Source of the DNA: Pseudomonas paeninsulae
Lineage (GTDB): Bacteria; Pseudomonadota; Gammaproteobacteria; Pseudomonadales; Pseudomonadaceae
NCBI RefSeq assembly: GCF_035621475.1
Contig: NZ_CP141799.1
Location: 1,104,501 to 1,168,500, forward strand
Direction: 5' to 3'
Length of the DNA stretch: 64,000 bases
The notes under the pieces were generated by a model. The model searched no databases, had not been told where the DNA came from, and saw only the letters and a program-made list of their open reading frames with translations. Shown here piece by piece: positions 1 to 7,751 of the stretch. A program made the translations under genes and the position numbers. The first letter of the stretch is position 1. Each line of letters starts with the position of its first letter.

Positions 1-1597
1 TGCTGACCGGGAGCACCGGCTCGCCGAGCATGCACCAGCAGGTATCGGTCACCAGTTGTGCGCCAAACACATCGAGCGTCGCCAGGTAGCCAGCCGCGCT
101 GGCTTGTTGCTGCACATGCCGTCCGCAGGTGATCACCAGGGCGACGTCGGGGTGTTTGCTGCGGCCCTCACACAATGCGGCCAAGGCGGCGAACTCGCTC
201 AAAGAGAAGTGCGGATTGCCTAGGGCTACCAGGCCCAGCTGCGGAGACGGCGCACTGTTGAGTTCGTTCCAACTATCGAGCAAGCCGGCTGCGCTGACTG
301 TTGCAATGTGCTGGGGCGGGAGGCCGGCCAGCGCCTGCTCTATGCTGGCGGCTTCTGGGGTAACCCCGGCGATGTGGAACATCGGGGCGCCGGAGGTGGT
401 CGCAAACGCGGCGCCAAAGGCCTTTAAGTCGTCCCGCGTAGGCGCCGCGTTCTGCAGCCCGTTGAGCACGGGGATCTGGCTGCCCGACAACGCGCCGACG
501 TGATAACCGAGCAGTGGATAGAACGCATCATCGAGTGGGCCGAGCGGCGCTACGTCAATTAGCAAAGTGGCCAAGCGCCCGGCATCCAGATGACAGCCGG
601 TGAGTGGTGCGCGACCGGTCAGGGCGATGCAGATATCCAGATAGTCCGGGTATTTCTGCGTCCGGGCGCCGAGTACGCTGTTGGCATACACCACGGCGTT
701 GGATTCAGCCCAGACCACTTGTTCATTGGCCTGCGGCGCGCTGTCGAGCAGGTACGGTGCGCAGGTGTAACTCAGTTGCGCACCCATTGCCATATACGCC
801 TCACCGAGCTGGCTGGCGGGTTCGCCGAATGCCGGATCGATGCCTTGCTGGCGCCAGAGACGCTGGTCGACCGAGATCGAGTTGAGCGTGGTCGGGACTT
901 TGACGGCGGCCCCCCAGGAAAGCAATTGTTCGGCAAAGCGCAGGCTGGCCGGACCGGTATAGATGCAGCCATCGATGTGCGCCTGGCTGATATCGATCAA
1001 TTCGTCGGCGCCCTGTAGCTCGGCCATTTGCAAGACGATCTGCATGGCGACCTGGGCGGCCTTGCCGTGTTTGCCCGTGAGCAAGTCGCGGTCACTGTCG
1101 TTCAGGGCAATTGGGCCAGTGGCCCACTGTGTGGCGCGGGTATCTGGCGTGGTCGCTTGCCAGTTATCCGCAGGGCTCTGGCTGAAGGCGCTAACCCGAT
1201 CATCTGCAACGCGGACAAATGCGCAGTCATGCAGCCGGGAAAAGGCTTCAGGGCCGATGCAGACGACCGGCAGGCCACAGTCAAACAAGGTCTGGGCGAT
1301 CAGCACGCCCAGGCTGAGAATTTCTTCGGGGTGCGCCACGACCAGTGCGGCCGGTGCATGACCGTTGAGAATCAGTTCCAGGAGTACGCTGCTGCCGGTG
1401 CAGGAGCCGCGGCCACTGGGGATGGCCAGCACACGTCCCGCAATTACCTGGCCGCTGAGTGGATGGTGGCGATCGATCACCTCGCCGCTAAAGGGATCGA
1501 CGCCGCCCCAGAAGCTCAAGCCGACGTCGGCATAGAGCAATTCGCCTTGTGCATTGCCTGCAACCAGGCTGCGTGCCGTTACTGCGAATTCAGGCAT
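1..1597 (-). CDS. cis-3-hydroxy-L-proline dehydratase, aconitase X type (swivel + catalytic domains fused), 3' end outside window
   Basis: Aconitase X enzymes of this kind dehydrate cis-3-hydroxy-L-proline in the cytoplasm, giving delta1-pyrroline-2-carboxylate after tautomerisation. Reading leftward from ATG at 1597 (ribosome site GGGAG 8 bases upstream) the frame is open to the window edge for 532 codons. Residues about 5-130 form the DUF126 swivel domain, with LSFWGGVDP near 27-35 and PSGRGS at 60-65, the conserved serine loop. From about 150 on the DUF521 catalytic part follows, with SYTCAPY at 276-282 and ESNAVVYANSVLGART at about 298-313. Swivel and catalytic parts are one chain; in some relatives they are separate proteins. 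Context strongly supports the hydroxyproline role: epimerase and dehydrogenase genes lie upstream on the same strand. Other AcnX members act on mevalonate-5-phosphate or trans-3-hydroxyproline, so the exact substrate is inferred. Confidence 0.88.
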   Translation of the reverse strand, partial: MPEFAVTARSLVAGNAQGELLYADVGLSFWGGVDPFSGEVIDRHHPLSGQVIAGRVLAIPSGRGSCTGSSVLLELILNGHAPAALVVAHPEEILSLGVLIAQTLFDCGLPVVCIGPEAFSRLHDCAFVRVADDRVSAFSQSPADNWQATTPDTRATQWATGPIALNDSDRDLLTGKHGKAAQVAMQIVLQMAELQGADELIDISQAHIDGCIYTGPASLRFAEQLLSWGAAVKVPTTLNSISVDQRLWRQQGIDPAFGEPASQLGEAYMAMGAQLSYTCAPYLLDSAPQANEQVVWAESNAVVYANSVLGARTQKYPDYLDICIALTGRAPLTGCHLDAGRLATLLIDVAPLGPLDDAFYPLLGYHVGALSGSQIPVLNGLQNAAPTRDDLKAFGAAFATTSGAPMFHIAGVTPEAASIEQALAGLPPQHIATVSAAGLLDSWNELNSAPSPQLGLVALGNPHFSLSEFAALAALCEGRSKHPDVALVITCGRHVQQQASAAGYLATLDVFGAQLVTDTCWCMLGEPVLPVS

Positions 1598-1666
1598 GTG
1601 TAACTCCCGCACGGCCGGGTTGGCGACCGTGCGTTAACCAGTGGATGGATGTGTGGCGCGCGGGGC

Positions 1667-1884
1667 TAGCAGGCCGTTGAAAAACTACTGCGCTCGGCTA
1701 TGCGGCGTTGAAAGCGGCCCGGGACGCGGCGTCTCAAAATGCTCATTTACACCACGTAAACTGCGCTTTTGATTCGCTACGCTCACCCTGCGGGCCAGCC
1801 TCCGGCCGTTACTCCGCTTCGCTGTGTTGCGGCCGTTTTCGCCTTGCCTAGCCTTCGCTCGCTACATTTTTCAACGACCTGTTA
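1667..1884. repeat. MITE-like palindromic element abutting the stop codon of the binding-protein gene
   Basis: The two ends are imperfect inverted repeats: the left begins TAGCAGGCCGTTGAAAAA and the right, read on the other strand, TAACAGGTCGTTGAAAAA. Each then continues with GC-rich matching sequence containing GCG..CG..GGCT. Both ends carry TA, as expected for an element that duplicates a TA target, but no empty site is available to prove it. The middle holds a second palindrome: CTCAAAATGCTCATTTAC facing GTAAACTGCGCTTTTG at about 1733-1773. No coding capacity is visible. The last three bases supply the TAA stop of the minus-strand gene at 1882-2697. Relatives lie at 2997-3199 and inside the epimerase at 6928-7061. 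Confidence 0.75.
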
Positions 1885-2697
1885 GTAGTAAACGCCTGGA
1901 ACCGTCAGCTCCACCGGAGCGCCGCCGATCCACTTCTGGTACAGCTCGGCATAGCGGCCTGAACGGACCTGTTGATTGACGAAGAGGTTGAGGTAGTTGA
2001 TCAGACCGTACTCGTTGCGCTTGGCCGCCAGGGACACGTAGTCGATGGTGTAGGGCGCATTGCCGGCCACTTTGAGGCCTTTGTATTTGCCTGACTTGAG
2101 GGTCGAGGCCGCCACTGTGTTGGTCACGACAGAGGCATCGATGTGACCCTGAGTAACGGCGAGGATGGTGTCGTTCTGGCTTTGGTAAGCGCGGAAGCTG
2201 GCGTCATTGCCCCAGCTTTTGACGTCTTTTTCCAGCGCGATAGCCTCGAAGGTGCCACTGGTGTTACCCACTGGGCGACCCTTGAGGTCTGCGTATTTCT
2301 CAATGCCACTGTCTTCTCGGGTCAGTACGACCATCTGGAAGGCAAAGTAGGGCACGGTCATCGCCACAGTTTTTGCGCGTTCTAGGGTGTCGGAGGTTGA
2401 GGCGACGATAACGTCGGCCCGGCCTGAGATCAGCGCGGGAATCCGGTCCGGGAACGGTGTTTCGACCACTTCAGGGGTTACCCCAAGGACTTTCGCCAGG
2501 TCAGCGCAATAGTCGACGTCAAAACCGGCGGGGTTGTTACCTTCATCGCGAAAGCCCATGGGTGGGAAGTCCAGGGTCACGGCGCAGCGCAGTTTGCCCG
2601 ATTGGATGATGTCGTCGAGTTTGTCGGCCTGGGCTTGGCCAATCAGGGACGCGCTAAGAGCAACGGTGAGGGCTACGGCAGTTGTTGGATTTTTCAT
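1882..2697 (-). CDS. Periplasmic amino-acid binding protein (SBP family 3)
   Basis: This is the substrate-binding component of an ABC importer for polar amino acids and would act in the periplasm. The 271-residue product has a signal peptide (positively charged start, hydrophobic 8-20, cleavage near AQA-D at 22-25). The mature start LDDIIQSGKLRCAVTLDFPPMGF and the later GFDVDYCADLAKVLG are classic family 3 motifs; RADVIVASTSDTLERAKTV follows in the middle. No permease or ATPase gene lies beside it in this window, so it must work with components elsewhere or be an orphan. Its place between the hydroxyproline dehydrogenase block and the dehydratase suggests hydroxyproline or a related imino acid as ligand, which is inference. 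The stop codon is formed by the edge of the repeat element downstream. Confidence 0.85.
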   Translation of the reverse strand: MKNPTTAVALTVALSASLIGQAQADKLDDIIQSGKLRCAVTLDFPPMGFRDEGNNPAGFDVDYCADLAKVLGVTPEVVETPFPDRIPALISGRADVIVASTSDTLERAKTVAMTVPYFAFQMVVLTREDSGIEKYADLKGRPVGNTSGTFEAIALEKDVKSWGNDASFRAYQSQNDTILAVTQGHIDASVVTNTVAASTLKSGKYKGLKVAGNAPYTIDYVSLAAKRNEYGLINYLNLFVNQQVRSGRYAELYQKWIGGAPVELTVPGVYY

Positions 2698-2761
2698 AGG
2701 GGCCTCGTGGAGTGGTGGGGTCGAGCAATTAAAGGGTGCTGTGTCTTTCGTATCAATGATT

Positions 2762-2771
2762 TCGTATACGA
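2762..2771. promoter_or_regulatory. Possible GntR/FCD operator upstream of the binding-protein gene
   Basis: TCGTATACGA is a perfect 10-base palindrome about 65 bases upstream of the start codon. A partial copy, TCGTATCA, lies just before it at 2748-2755. The same core occurs as TTGTATACGA upstream of the GntR-family gene at 18945-19625. FCD-type regulators commonly bind TNGTATACNA-like palindromes, so this may be an operator. The surrounding AT-rich stretch ATATTTTATATG at 2771-2782 would suit a promoter. The rest of the roughly 300-base spacer 2698-2996 shows nothing else I recognise. Confidence 0.45.
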
Positions 2772-2996
2772 TATTTTATATGCATTGGCTGTGCCAAGAG
2801 CCGATCGGGTGCGGGTGGGCAGGTAATAAACGGCGCTGTCGGGCCGCGCGAGCCGCTGAGGGCGGGCACAGGGCGTATTCGTGAGGTTTTCTTGCTGAGC
2901 CGCGCCGCCCAGCCCGCAGACAGCCCGCGCTGGGACGGGGTGTCACCTAAGGGAGCAGCGCGCCCCAGGGATGTGCGTTTAGGCTACGAATCGAGG

Positions 2997-3199
2997 TAAC
3001 AGCCTGGGCAAGTCATTGAAACATGTAGCGAGCGAAGGCTAGGGCCGTACCCGTTCCCTAGGGGTACGGCATTTCCCACATCCCTGTGGGGCACAAGGCG
3101 AAACGGCCGCAACGCTGCGCTTTGGTGAGGCTGATTGACTCGCTTCGCTCTGTTGCAACGCCGCATAGCCGAGCGCAGTAGTTGTTCTGCTGCTTGCTA
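2997..3199. repeat. Degenerate relative of the 1667-1884 element, ending at the stop codon of the AraC-type regulator
   Basis: Read on the plus strand this stretch starts TAACAG and soon shows ATGTAGCGAGCGAAGGCTAG, also present at the right end of the 1667-1884 element in reverse complement. It continues with AAGGCGAAACGGCCGCAAC and ends GCCGCATAGCCGAGCGCAGT, matching the other end. The centre differs: the hairpin core is missing and about 45 bases of other sequence (GGGTACGGC palindromes at 3037-3070) are present. The right end overlaps the TAG stop of the gene at 3197-3946. It is probably an old, internally rearranged copy. Confidence 0.6.
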
Positions 3200-3946
3200 A
3201 GCGGCGCGCAGACGCTCGCGGTACTGACTGGGAGACAGCCCGGTGAGGGCCTTGAACTGACGGCTGAAGGCGCTGTGATCGGTGTAGCCGCAGCGCAGGG
3301 CGATGTCGGTGATCGGCAGGTGATCGGCCAGCAACTGCGAGGCCGCGCCCAGGCGCGCCTTGTGGATCATCTGCCGTGGGGTGAGCTGGAAGATGCGTTT
3401 GCAGTGGCGCTCCAGCTGGGCGACGGACAGGCCGGTGATGGCGGTGAGGTCTTTGAGGCTGATGGGCTGGGCGAAGTGCTGGCGGATATGCGCGTCGACG
3501 GCGGCCAGTTGCTGATAGGCCGGGTGGCTGGCTTGCGGGGCCTGCAGGTCGTAGGAGATGCCGGCCATGCCGATGATCATGCCATGCAGGTCACGCAGCG
3601 CCAGCTTATGGGTCAGGCACCAACCCGGCTGACGGCCGGGGTACAGGTGTAACTCCAATTGGTCGCTGAGCTGCCCGCCGCCCTCCAGTACCCGACGATC
3701 CTGCTCGGTGTAGAGCGGGCCGAAGCGTGAGGGAAACACCTGCTCGGCGGTCTGGCCCAGCAACTCATGGTGGTTGTTTACCGCACAGCGCTGGCTCAGG
3801 GTCTGGTTGACCAGCACATAGCGGGCGGCGGTGTCCTTGATGAAGAACACCACGCCGGGCATGGCATCCAGCAGGGGCGTGATCTGTTGCAGGCTGCCCA
3901 GCAGCTCGGGCAGATCGCGCGGGGTGGGCAGCGGCAGGGGCAGCAT
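3197..3946 (-). CDS. AraC-family transcriptional regulator with PAS sensor domain (likely hydroxyproline operon regulator)
   Basis: The 249-residue protein is a one-component regulator. Residues about 25-125 look like a PAS_4 domain (MPGVVFFIKDTAARYVLVN at the start and GMAGISYDLQAP at its end). Residues about 145-245 are an AraC-type double helix-turn-helix with LSVAQLERHCKRIF and the family signature DIALRCGYTDHSAFSRQFKALTG. It follows the dehydrogenase gene at 3977 by only 30 bases on the same strand, so it may be the last gene of that operon. P. aeruginosa controls its lhp genes with an AraC-type activator (LhpR), which suggests the same role here; equivalence is inferred. Its 3' end touches a degenerate palindromic element. 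Confidence 0.82.
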   Translation of the reverse strand: MLPLPLPTPRDLPELLGSLQQITPLLDAMPGVVFFIKDTAARYVLVNQTLSQRCAVNNHHELLGQTAEQVFPSRFGPLYTEQDRRVLEGGGQLSDQLELHLYPGRQPGWCLTHKLALRDLHGMIIGMAGISYDLQAPQASHPAYQQLAAVDAHIRQHFAQPISLKDLTAITGLSVAQLERHCKRIFQLTPRQMIHKARLGAASQLLADHLPITDIALRCGYTDHSAFSRQFKALTGLSPSQYRERLRAA

Positions 3947-3976
3947 GCAAGGAATCCAGGCGAGACGGGAAGCCCT

Positions 3977-5296
3977 CTACTCTAAGTCGGTCTGCACGGC
4001 GCTGGGAAGCGTCGCGACTTTGCCTGGAGTGGGGGTCGGCGCCGGTTCGGATTCGTCGGCCAGGTGCAGCAGGGTCTCACAGCGCGCTGGGGAGAACGGC
4101 GGGCGCGGCGCCGGGGCCGGCCAGTCGAACAAGAATTGCGTCGCGCCGCCACAGATCCGCCCCTGGCAGGCACCCATGCCGCAACGGCTGCGCAATTTGG
4201 CGTCGACCCAGTCGTCGCGCCCGGCGAGTGCGGCATAGGGCACATCCTCGCAGCGGCAGACCAGGGTGTCCGGCGCAGCCAGTTGCTTGAGTCGCGGATC
4301 GAGGACGAAGCTGCGCCCGAGACGGTCGGCGAAGGCTTGCCAATGCTGGCGCTGTGGCCACAGCGCGCGGGCTTTGGCCTGTTCGCCGATGGCGCTGTGA
4401 CCGGCGATGGCGCCTTCGATCAGGGCCAGTTCGCTGCCGCCGAAGCCGGTGCATTCACCCGCCGCGTAGTGATCGCTGAGGCTGCAGGCTTGCCATTGAT
4501 CGACGGCGATGGCCTGCCCGGCGATGCGGCAGCCCAGGGCCTGGCCCAACTGGATGTTGGGCAGCAAACCGAAACCACAGGCCAGGCGCTCGCAGGGGAT
4601 CTCCAGCACTTTACCGTTCTGCAGCAGGCGCACAGCTCCCAGACGTTCCTCGCCGAGCGCGGCCAGTACATGGCTGTTGCTGCGGTAGCGGGCATCGAAC
4701 AACTGCAAGGCCTGCAGCAGCTTGCTCGGCCATTGCCCCAGGCTCAGGGCGAACCCGGCCAAGGCAATCGCGGGCGCCTGTTCGGCGATGCGCAGCACTT
4801 GTGCGCCGGCCTGCTTGGCACTGGCGGCGCTGGCCAGCAACAGTGGGCCGCTGCCGGCGATCACCAGCCGCTCACCGGCCACCGGTACGCCACCTTTGAT
4901 CAGCGCCTGCAGGCCGCCGGCGCCAGTGACGCCGGGCAAGGTCCAGCCGGGGAAGGGCAGCAGCAACTCACGCGCGCCGGTGCAGAGCATCAACTTGGCG
5001 TAGCGCACGCGCCAGGCGCGTTCGGCATCTTCCAGGAGCAACTGCTGCGGCCCGGCGATGGCGACCACCCGGGTCGAACTGAACACTTGGATATTGCGCG
5101 CCGCCGCCAGTGCCGCGCGATGGCGTCGGGCATTGGCGGGCAGCTGGGCCTGCACGCCGTCGCGCCAGATCTGCCCGCCGGGGAGTGGGTTGTCGTCGAT
5201 GACGCCAATGCGCAGGCCACTGGGGGCTGCAGCCAGGGCGGCGGCCATGCCGGCGGGCCCGGCGCCGATGATCAGCAGGTCGAAATCTTCGCTCAT
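3977..5296 (-). CDS. lhpE: D-hydroxyproline dehydrogenase, FAD/NAD(P)-binding large subunit
   Basis: This is one of three subunits of a flavin-dependent dehydrogenase that oxidises cis-4-hydroxy-D-proline to a pyrroline carboxylate. The protein (439 residues from ATG at 5296) begins with a dinucleotide fold (DLLIIGAGPAGMAAALAAA, residues 5-23) and has a second GxGxxG-like segment (LVIAGSGPLLLASAASA) near 150. The C-terminal part has a Cys cluster of the [2Fe-2S] type, with CRCEDV and CGMGACQGRICGG; this pattern is shared with the A subunit of opine, octopine and HcnB-type oxidoreductases. It overlaps the ferredoxin-like gene upstream by 4 bases (ATGA). The symbol follows P. aeruginosa usage as I remember it. 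HcnB/OoxA-type function is the alternative, but the epimerase partner argues for hydroxyproline. Confidence 0.82.
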   Translation of the reverse strand: MSEDFDLLIIGAGPAGMAAALAAAPSGLRIGVIDDNPLPGGQIWRDGVQAQLPANARRHRAALAAARNIQVFSSTRVVAIAGPQQLLLEDAERAWRVRYAKLMLCTGARELLLPFPGWTLPGVTGAGGLQALIKGGVPVAGERLVIAGSGPLLLASAASAKQAGAQVLRIAEQAPAIALAGFALSLGQWPSKLLQALQLFDARYRSNSHVLAALGEERLGAVRLLQNGKVLEIPCERLACGFGLLPNIQLGQALGCRIAGQAIAVDQWQACSLSDHYAAGECTGFGGSELALIEGAIAGHSAIGEQAKARALWPQRQHWQAFADRLGRSFVLDPRLKQLAAPDTLVCRCEDVPYAALAGRDDWVDAKLRSRCGMGACQGRICGGATQFLFDWPAPAPRPPFSPARCETLLHLADESEPAPTPTPGKVATLPSAVQTDLE

Positions 5297-5529
5297 GCGT
5301 GGGTCTCCACGCACATGCCGGGTTGGCACAGGGTTTGGCAGGCCAGGCGGCGCTGGCCGTCGATGCTGACCCGGCACTCCTGGCAGATGCCCATGCCGCA
5401 TACAGGGGCGCGGCGCTGACCGCCGACCGAGGTGCGGCTGCTGCCGTCGCCACCCAGATAGAGGGCGGCGGCTACTGTGCTGCCCTCTTCGACACGCAGC
5501 GGAAGGCCATCGAGGCTGAGTTCGATCAT
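5293..5529 (-). CDS. lhpF: Small [2Fe-2S] ferredoxin-like subunit of D-hydroxyproline dehydrogenase
   Basis: This short gene encodes 78 residues. It starts [21 protein letters not shown] and has the plant-type ferredoxin cysteine pattern PVCGMGICQECRVSIDG followed by ACQTLCQPGMCVE, so it should hold a [2Fe-2S] cluster passing electrons between the flavoprotein subunits. It overlaps both neighbours by 4 bases (ATGA at 5526-5529 and 5293-5296), a sign of translational coupling. Proteins of this size and pattern occur as the gamma subunit of heteromeric proline, hydroxyproline and opine dehydrogenases. The longer reading frame to 6453 in the same phase is only the shadow of the upstream gene. 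Confidence 0.85.
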   Translation of the reverse strand: MIELSLDGLPLRVEEGSTVAAALYLGGDGSSRTSVGGQRRAPVCGMGICQECRVSIDGQRRLACQTLCQPGMCVETHA

Positions 5530-6647
5530 GCACTGTGCTCCATGGGCCGGGGCGCCGGCAGAAAGCGTCTCGGTAGATAAGGGGTAGGGTCGATGGCCGC
5601 GGGTTCCTTGAACAGTTGCGCGGCGAGCAATTGGGCGCTGCCCGGCGCCGTGGTGACGCCCAGCCCTTCGTGGCCGACCGCTAGCCACAGACCGGGCTGC
5701 TGCGGATGCTCGCCGAGCAGTGGCAGGCCGTCCGGGGTGGCGGCGCGAAAACCGGTCCAGCTGCGGATGGCATTCAGCTCGGCCAGCCCCGGCAGGTAAT
5801 CCAGGGCGCGGCGCAACATGCGCGCCAGTACCGGGCCTTCCACGGCCGGGTCGAGGCTGTCGAACTGGCGCGACGAGCCGAGGAAGATCTGTCCGGTCGG
5901 CCGTGGCTGCGCATTGAAGGCCACCGAAGTGCCTGTGCTGGCGTGGGCGCTGGCGGCGTAGCCGAGTTCGACCAGTTGATGCTGGATGCGTCCGGGGTAG
6001 CGGTCGGTGATCAGCAGATGACCCTTCTTCGGCCGGATCGGCAACTCGGGGCACAGCTCGGTGGCGTGGATGCCGTTGGCCAGCACCACGGCCTCGGCCG
6101 TGAGCCAGCGGCCATCGACCAGGCGCACGCGGTTGCCGTCGACCTCGCTGACCTGCTCCTGGCGTCGGGTGATGCGTACGCCGCCCTGTTGCAGCAGCCA
6201 GTGCGCGGCATTCGGCGCGTAGAGGATGCTGTCGCCGCCGACTTTCAGCGCGCCGAGTAGACCCTTGCGCAGCATCGGCTCGGCTTGGCGCAGGGCGTTT
6301 GCATCGAGCATCTGGCAGGTGATGCCCTGGGCGCTGAGGGTTTCCCGTTTGTGTTCGGCGGCCTGCAACTCCTCGCGGTTGGCGGCCAGCCACAGGGTGC
6401 CGCAATTGCGGTAGGCGCAGCCCGCATCGAGTTGCGGCGCCCACTGCCGCCACAGCTCGATGGAGTAGCGGCTCAGAGCCAGTTCCGCCGGGTTGTCGTC
6501 CATCGCCACCAGATGGCCCATGCCGACCGCCGTGGCGCCGCCGCGCTGGCTGTCCAGCACCAGTACGTCGAGGCCGCGGCGGGCGAACTCATGGGCGCAG
6601 GCGCTGCCGACTATGCCGGCACCGACGACGATGATGTCGGCATTCAT
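5526..6647 (-). CDS. lhpB: D-hydroxyproline dehydrogenase, DAO-type FAD subunit
   Basis: A 373-residue flavoprotein of the D-amino-acid-oxidase (DAO) fold, expected to carry the substrate site of the hydroxyproline dehydrogenase. The N-terminus has the FAD-binding motif [19 protein letters not shown] (residues 4-22), then the E/D-ending strand [19 protein letters not shown]. Near the C-terminus [19 protein letters not shown] and [18 protein letters not shown] are typical of glycine and sarcosine oxidase relatives. The start at 6647 was chosen because it begins at the FAD motif and overlaps the epimerase stop by 4 bases; longer starts run through the epimerase gene. It is related to HcnC and OoxB, so only the operon context fixes the substrate. 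Confidence 0.85.
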   Translation of the reverse strand: MNADIIVVGAGIVGSACAHEFARRGLDVLVLDSQRGGATAVGMGHLVAMDDNPAELALSRYSIELWRQWAPQLDAGCAYRNCGTLWLAANREELQAAEHKRETLSAQGITCQMLDANALRQAEPMLRKGLLGALKVGGDSILYAPNAAHWLLQQGGVRITRRQEQVSEVDGNRVRLVDGRWLTAEAVVLANGIHATELCPELPIRPKKGHLLITDRYPGRIQHQLVELGYAASAHASTGTSVAFNAQPRPTGQIFLGSSRQFDSLDPAVEGPVLARMLRRALDYLPGLAELNAIRSWTGFRAATPDGLPLLGEHPQQPGLWLAVGHEGLGVTTAPGSAQLLAAQLFKEPAAIDPTPYLPRRFLPAPRPMEHSA

Positions 6648-7720
6648 GGACGAATGCCCCAGGCGAAGGGATCGTCGTCCTCCAGCAGCAGGGTGGCCTC
6701 GGCGCTGAGGTGGGCGCGACCGCGAATGGTCGGGACGATGCGCCCGTCTGCCTGCCACTCATAGCTGGCCTCGAACTGGCTGCCGATCACGCTGGCCTGG
6801 CGCCACAACTGACCGGGCTGCAGTTTGTCGTCGGCGGCCAGGCAGGCCAGCTTGGCGCTGGTGCCGGTGCCGCAGGGCGAACGGTCATAGGCCTTGCCCG
6901 GACACAGCACGAAGTTGCGGCTGTCGGCTCGCAGTGAAGCTGCTGCGCTCGATGATGCTGCGTTAAGAGCAGGCTCAAAATGCTCATTTACGCCTTGTAA
7001 ACTGCGCTTTTTCGCCTGCTCTTGCCTTGCCTCCTCTTCGCTCGCGACGCTTGGCTGCGAGCCGATCGGCGTTTCGGGATCGGCAAACAGCTCGATGTGG
7101 TCGATCTCGCCGCCATCCTCGCCGCGGATACCGTGTTGCCCCAGCGCCTGACGCACGGCCCAGCAATAGGCGGTCAGCGTTTCGAGGTTATCGCCAGCAA
7201 TGCGCTGGCCGTGTTCGCCAATCAGGAAGAACCAATTGCCGCCCCAGGCGATATCGCCGCTGACCCGGCCCAGGCCGGGCACTTCCAAGGTGACCGCCTG
7301 ACGGTAGCGGTAGGCGGGCACGTTGCGCACGCTGACCGAACGATCCTCATGCAGGGTGGCCTCGACCGTGCCGACCGGGGTTTCGATGCGGTGCAGGCCG
7401 GGCTGGATGCGGCCGAGGTGAGCGAGGGAAATTATCAGGCCGATGGTGCCGTGGCCGCACATGCCCAGATAGCCGCTGTTGTTGAAGAAGATCACCCCGG
7501 CACTGGCGCTGGGGTCCACTGGCGCGCACAGCAGCGCGCCGACCAGTACGTCGCTGCCGCGCGGTTCGAGCATGCTGGCGGCGCGCCAGTCGTCGAAGCG
7601 TTCGGCCAGTAGCTGGCGGCGCTCGCTCATGCTGCCGTGGCCCAGGTCCGGAAAACCGTCGATCACCAGGCGGGTCGGTTCACCGCCGGTGTGTGAGTCG
7701 ATGACGCGGATGCGTTGCAT
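6644..7720 (-). CDS. lhpA: Hydroxyproline 2-epimerase with an in-frame internal insertion
   Basis: The enzyme interconverts trans-4-hydroxy-L-proline and cis-4-hydroxy-D-proline with two catalytic cysteines and is the first step of the pathway. The start [20 protein letters not shown] at 7720 has a strong ribosome site (GGAGG). The first catalytic motif MCGHGTIG puts Cys at residue 88, as in the P. aeruginosa enzyme. The second, [13 protein letters not shown], puts Cys at 283 rather than about 236. The difference is a low-complexity block at residues about 219-264 (for example [17 protein letters not shown]), which no family member I know contains and which is encoded by a repeat element at 6928-7061. 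The product is 358 residues against about 310-315 usual. No stop or frameshift is present, so it may still fold with an extra surface loop; activity is uncertain. Confidence 0.85.
   Translation of the reverse strand: MQRIRVIDSHTGGEPTRLVIDGFPDLGHGSMSERRQLLAERFDDWRAASMLEPRGSDVLVGALLCAPVDPSASAGVIFFNNSGYLGMCGHGTIGLIISLAHLGRIQPGLHRIETPVGTVEATLHEDRSVSVRNVPAYRYRQAVTLEVPGLGRVSGDIAWGGNWFFLIGEHGQRIAGDNLETLTAYCWAVRQALGQHGIRGEDGGEIDHIELFADPETPIGSQPSVASEEEARQEQAKKRSLQGVNEHFEPALNAASSSAAASLRADSRNFVLCPGKAYDRSPCGTGTSAKLACLAADDKLQPGQLWRQASVIGSQFEASYEWQADGRIVPTIRGRAHLSAEATLLLEDDDPFAWGIRP
6928..7061. repeat. Palindromic MITE-like element inserted in frame within the epimerase gene
   Basis: The ends are imperfect inverted repeats: CTCGCAGTGAAGC on the left and, on the other strand, CTCGCAGCCAAGC on the right, each continuing with GCG..CG. 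The core CTCAAAATGCTCATTTAC followed by GTAAACTGCGCTTTT at about 6980-7014 is nearly identical to the core of the element at 1667-1884, so both belong to one family although their outer ends differ. The insert leaves the reading frame open on the minus strand. No clear target duplication was seen. Confidence 0.75.
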
Positions 7721-7730
7721 GGCTGCCTCC

Positions 7731-7751
7731 TGCACTGGAAAGGTCAGTGCA
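7731..7751. promoter_or_regulatory. Perfect inverted repeat just upstream of the epimerase ribosome site
   Basis: TGCACTG and CAGTGCA form 7-base perfect arms around a 7-base spacer, starting 11 bases upstream of the epimerase start codon and touching its Shine-Dalgarno region. It could be an operator for the operon regulator or an mRNA hairpin limiting translation. The remaining spacer, 7752-8101, shows no gene or further signal I can name. Confidence 0.35.

Noticed and set aside
129..1603. Several plus-strand frames over the first 1.6 kb
   Set aside because: They are shadows of the aconitase X gene read on the minus strand, which runs off the window edge.
4064..5419. Plus-strand 451-codon frame opposite the hydroxyproline dehydrogenase subunits
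   Set aside because: Low-complexity antisense frame; the minus-strand genes have clear FAD and Fe-S motifs.
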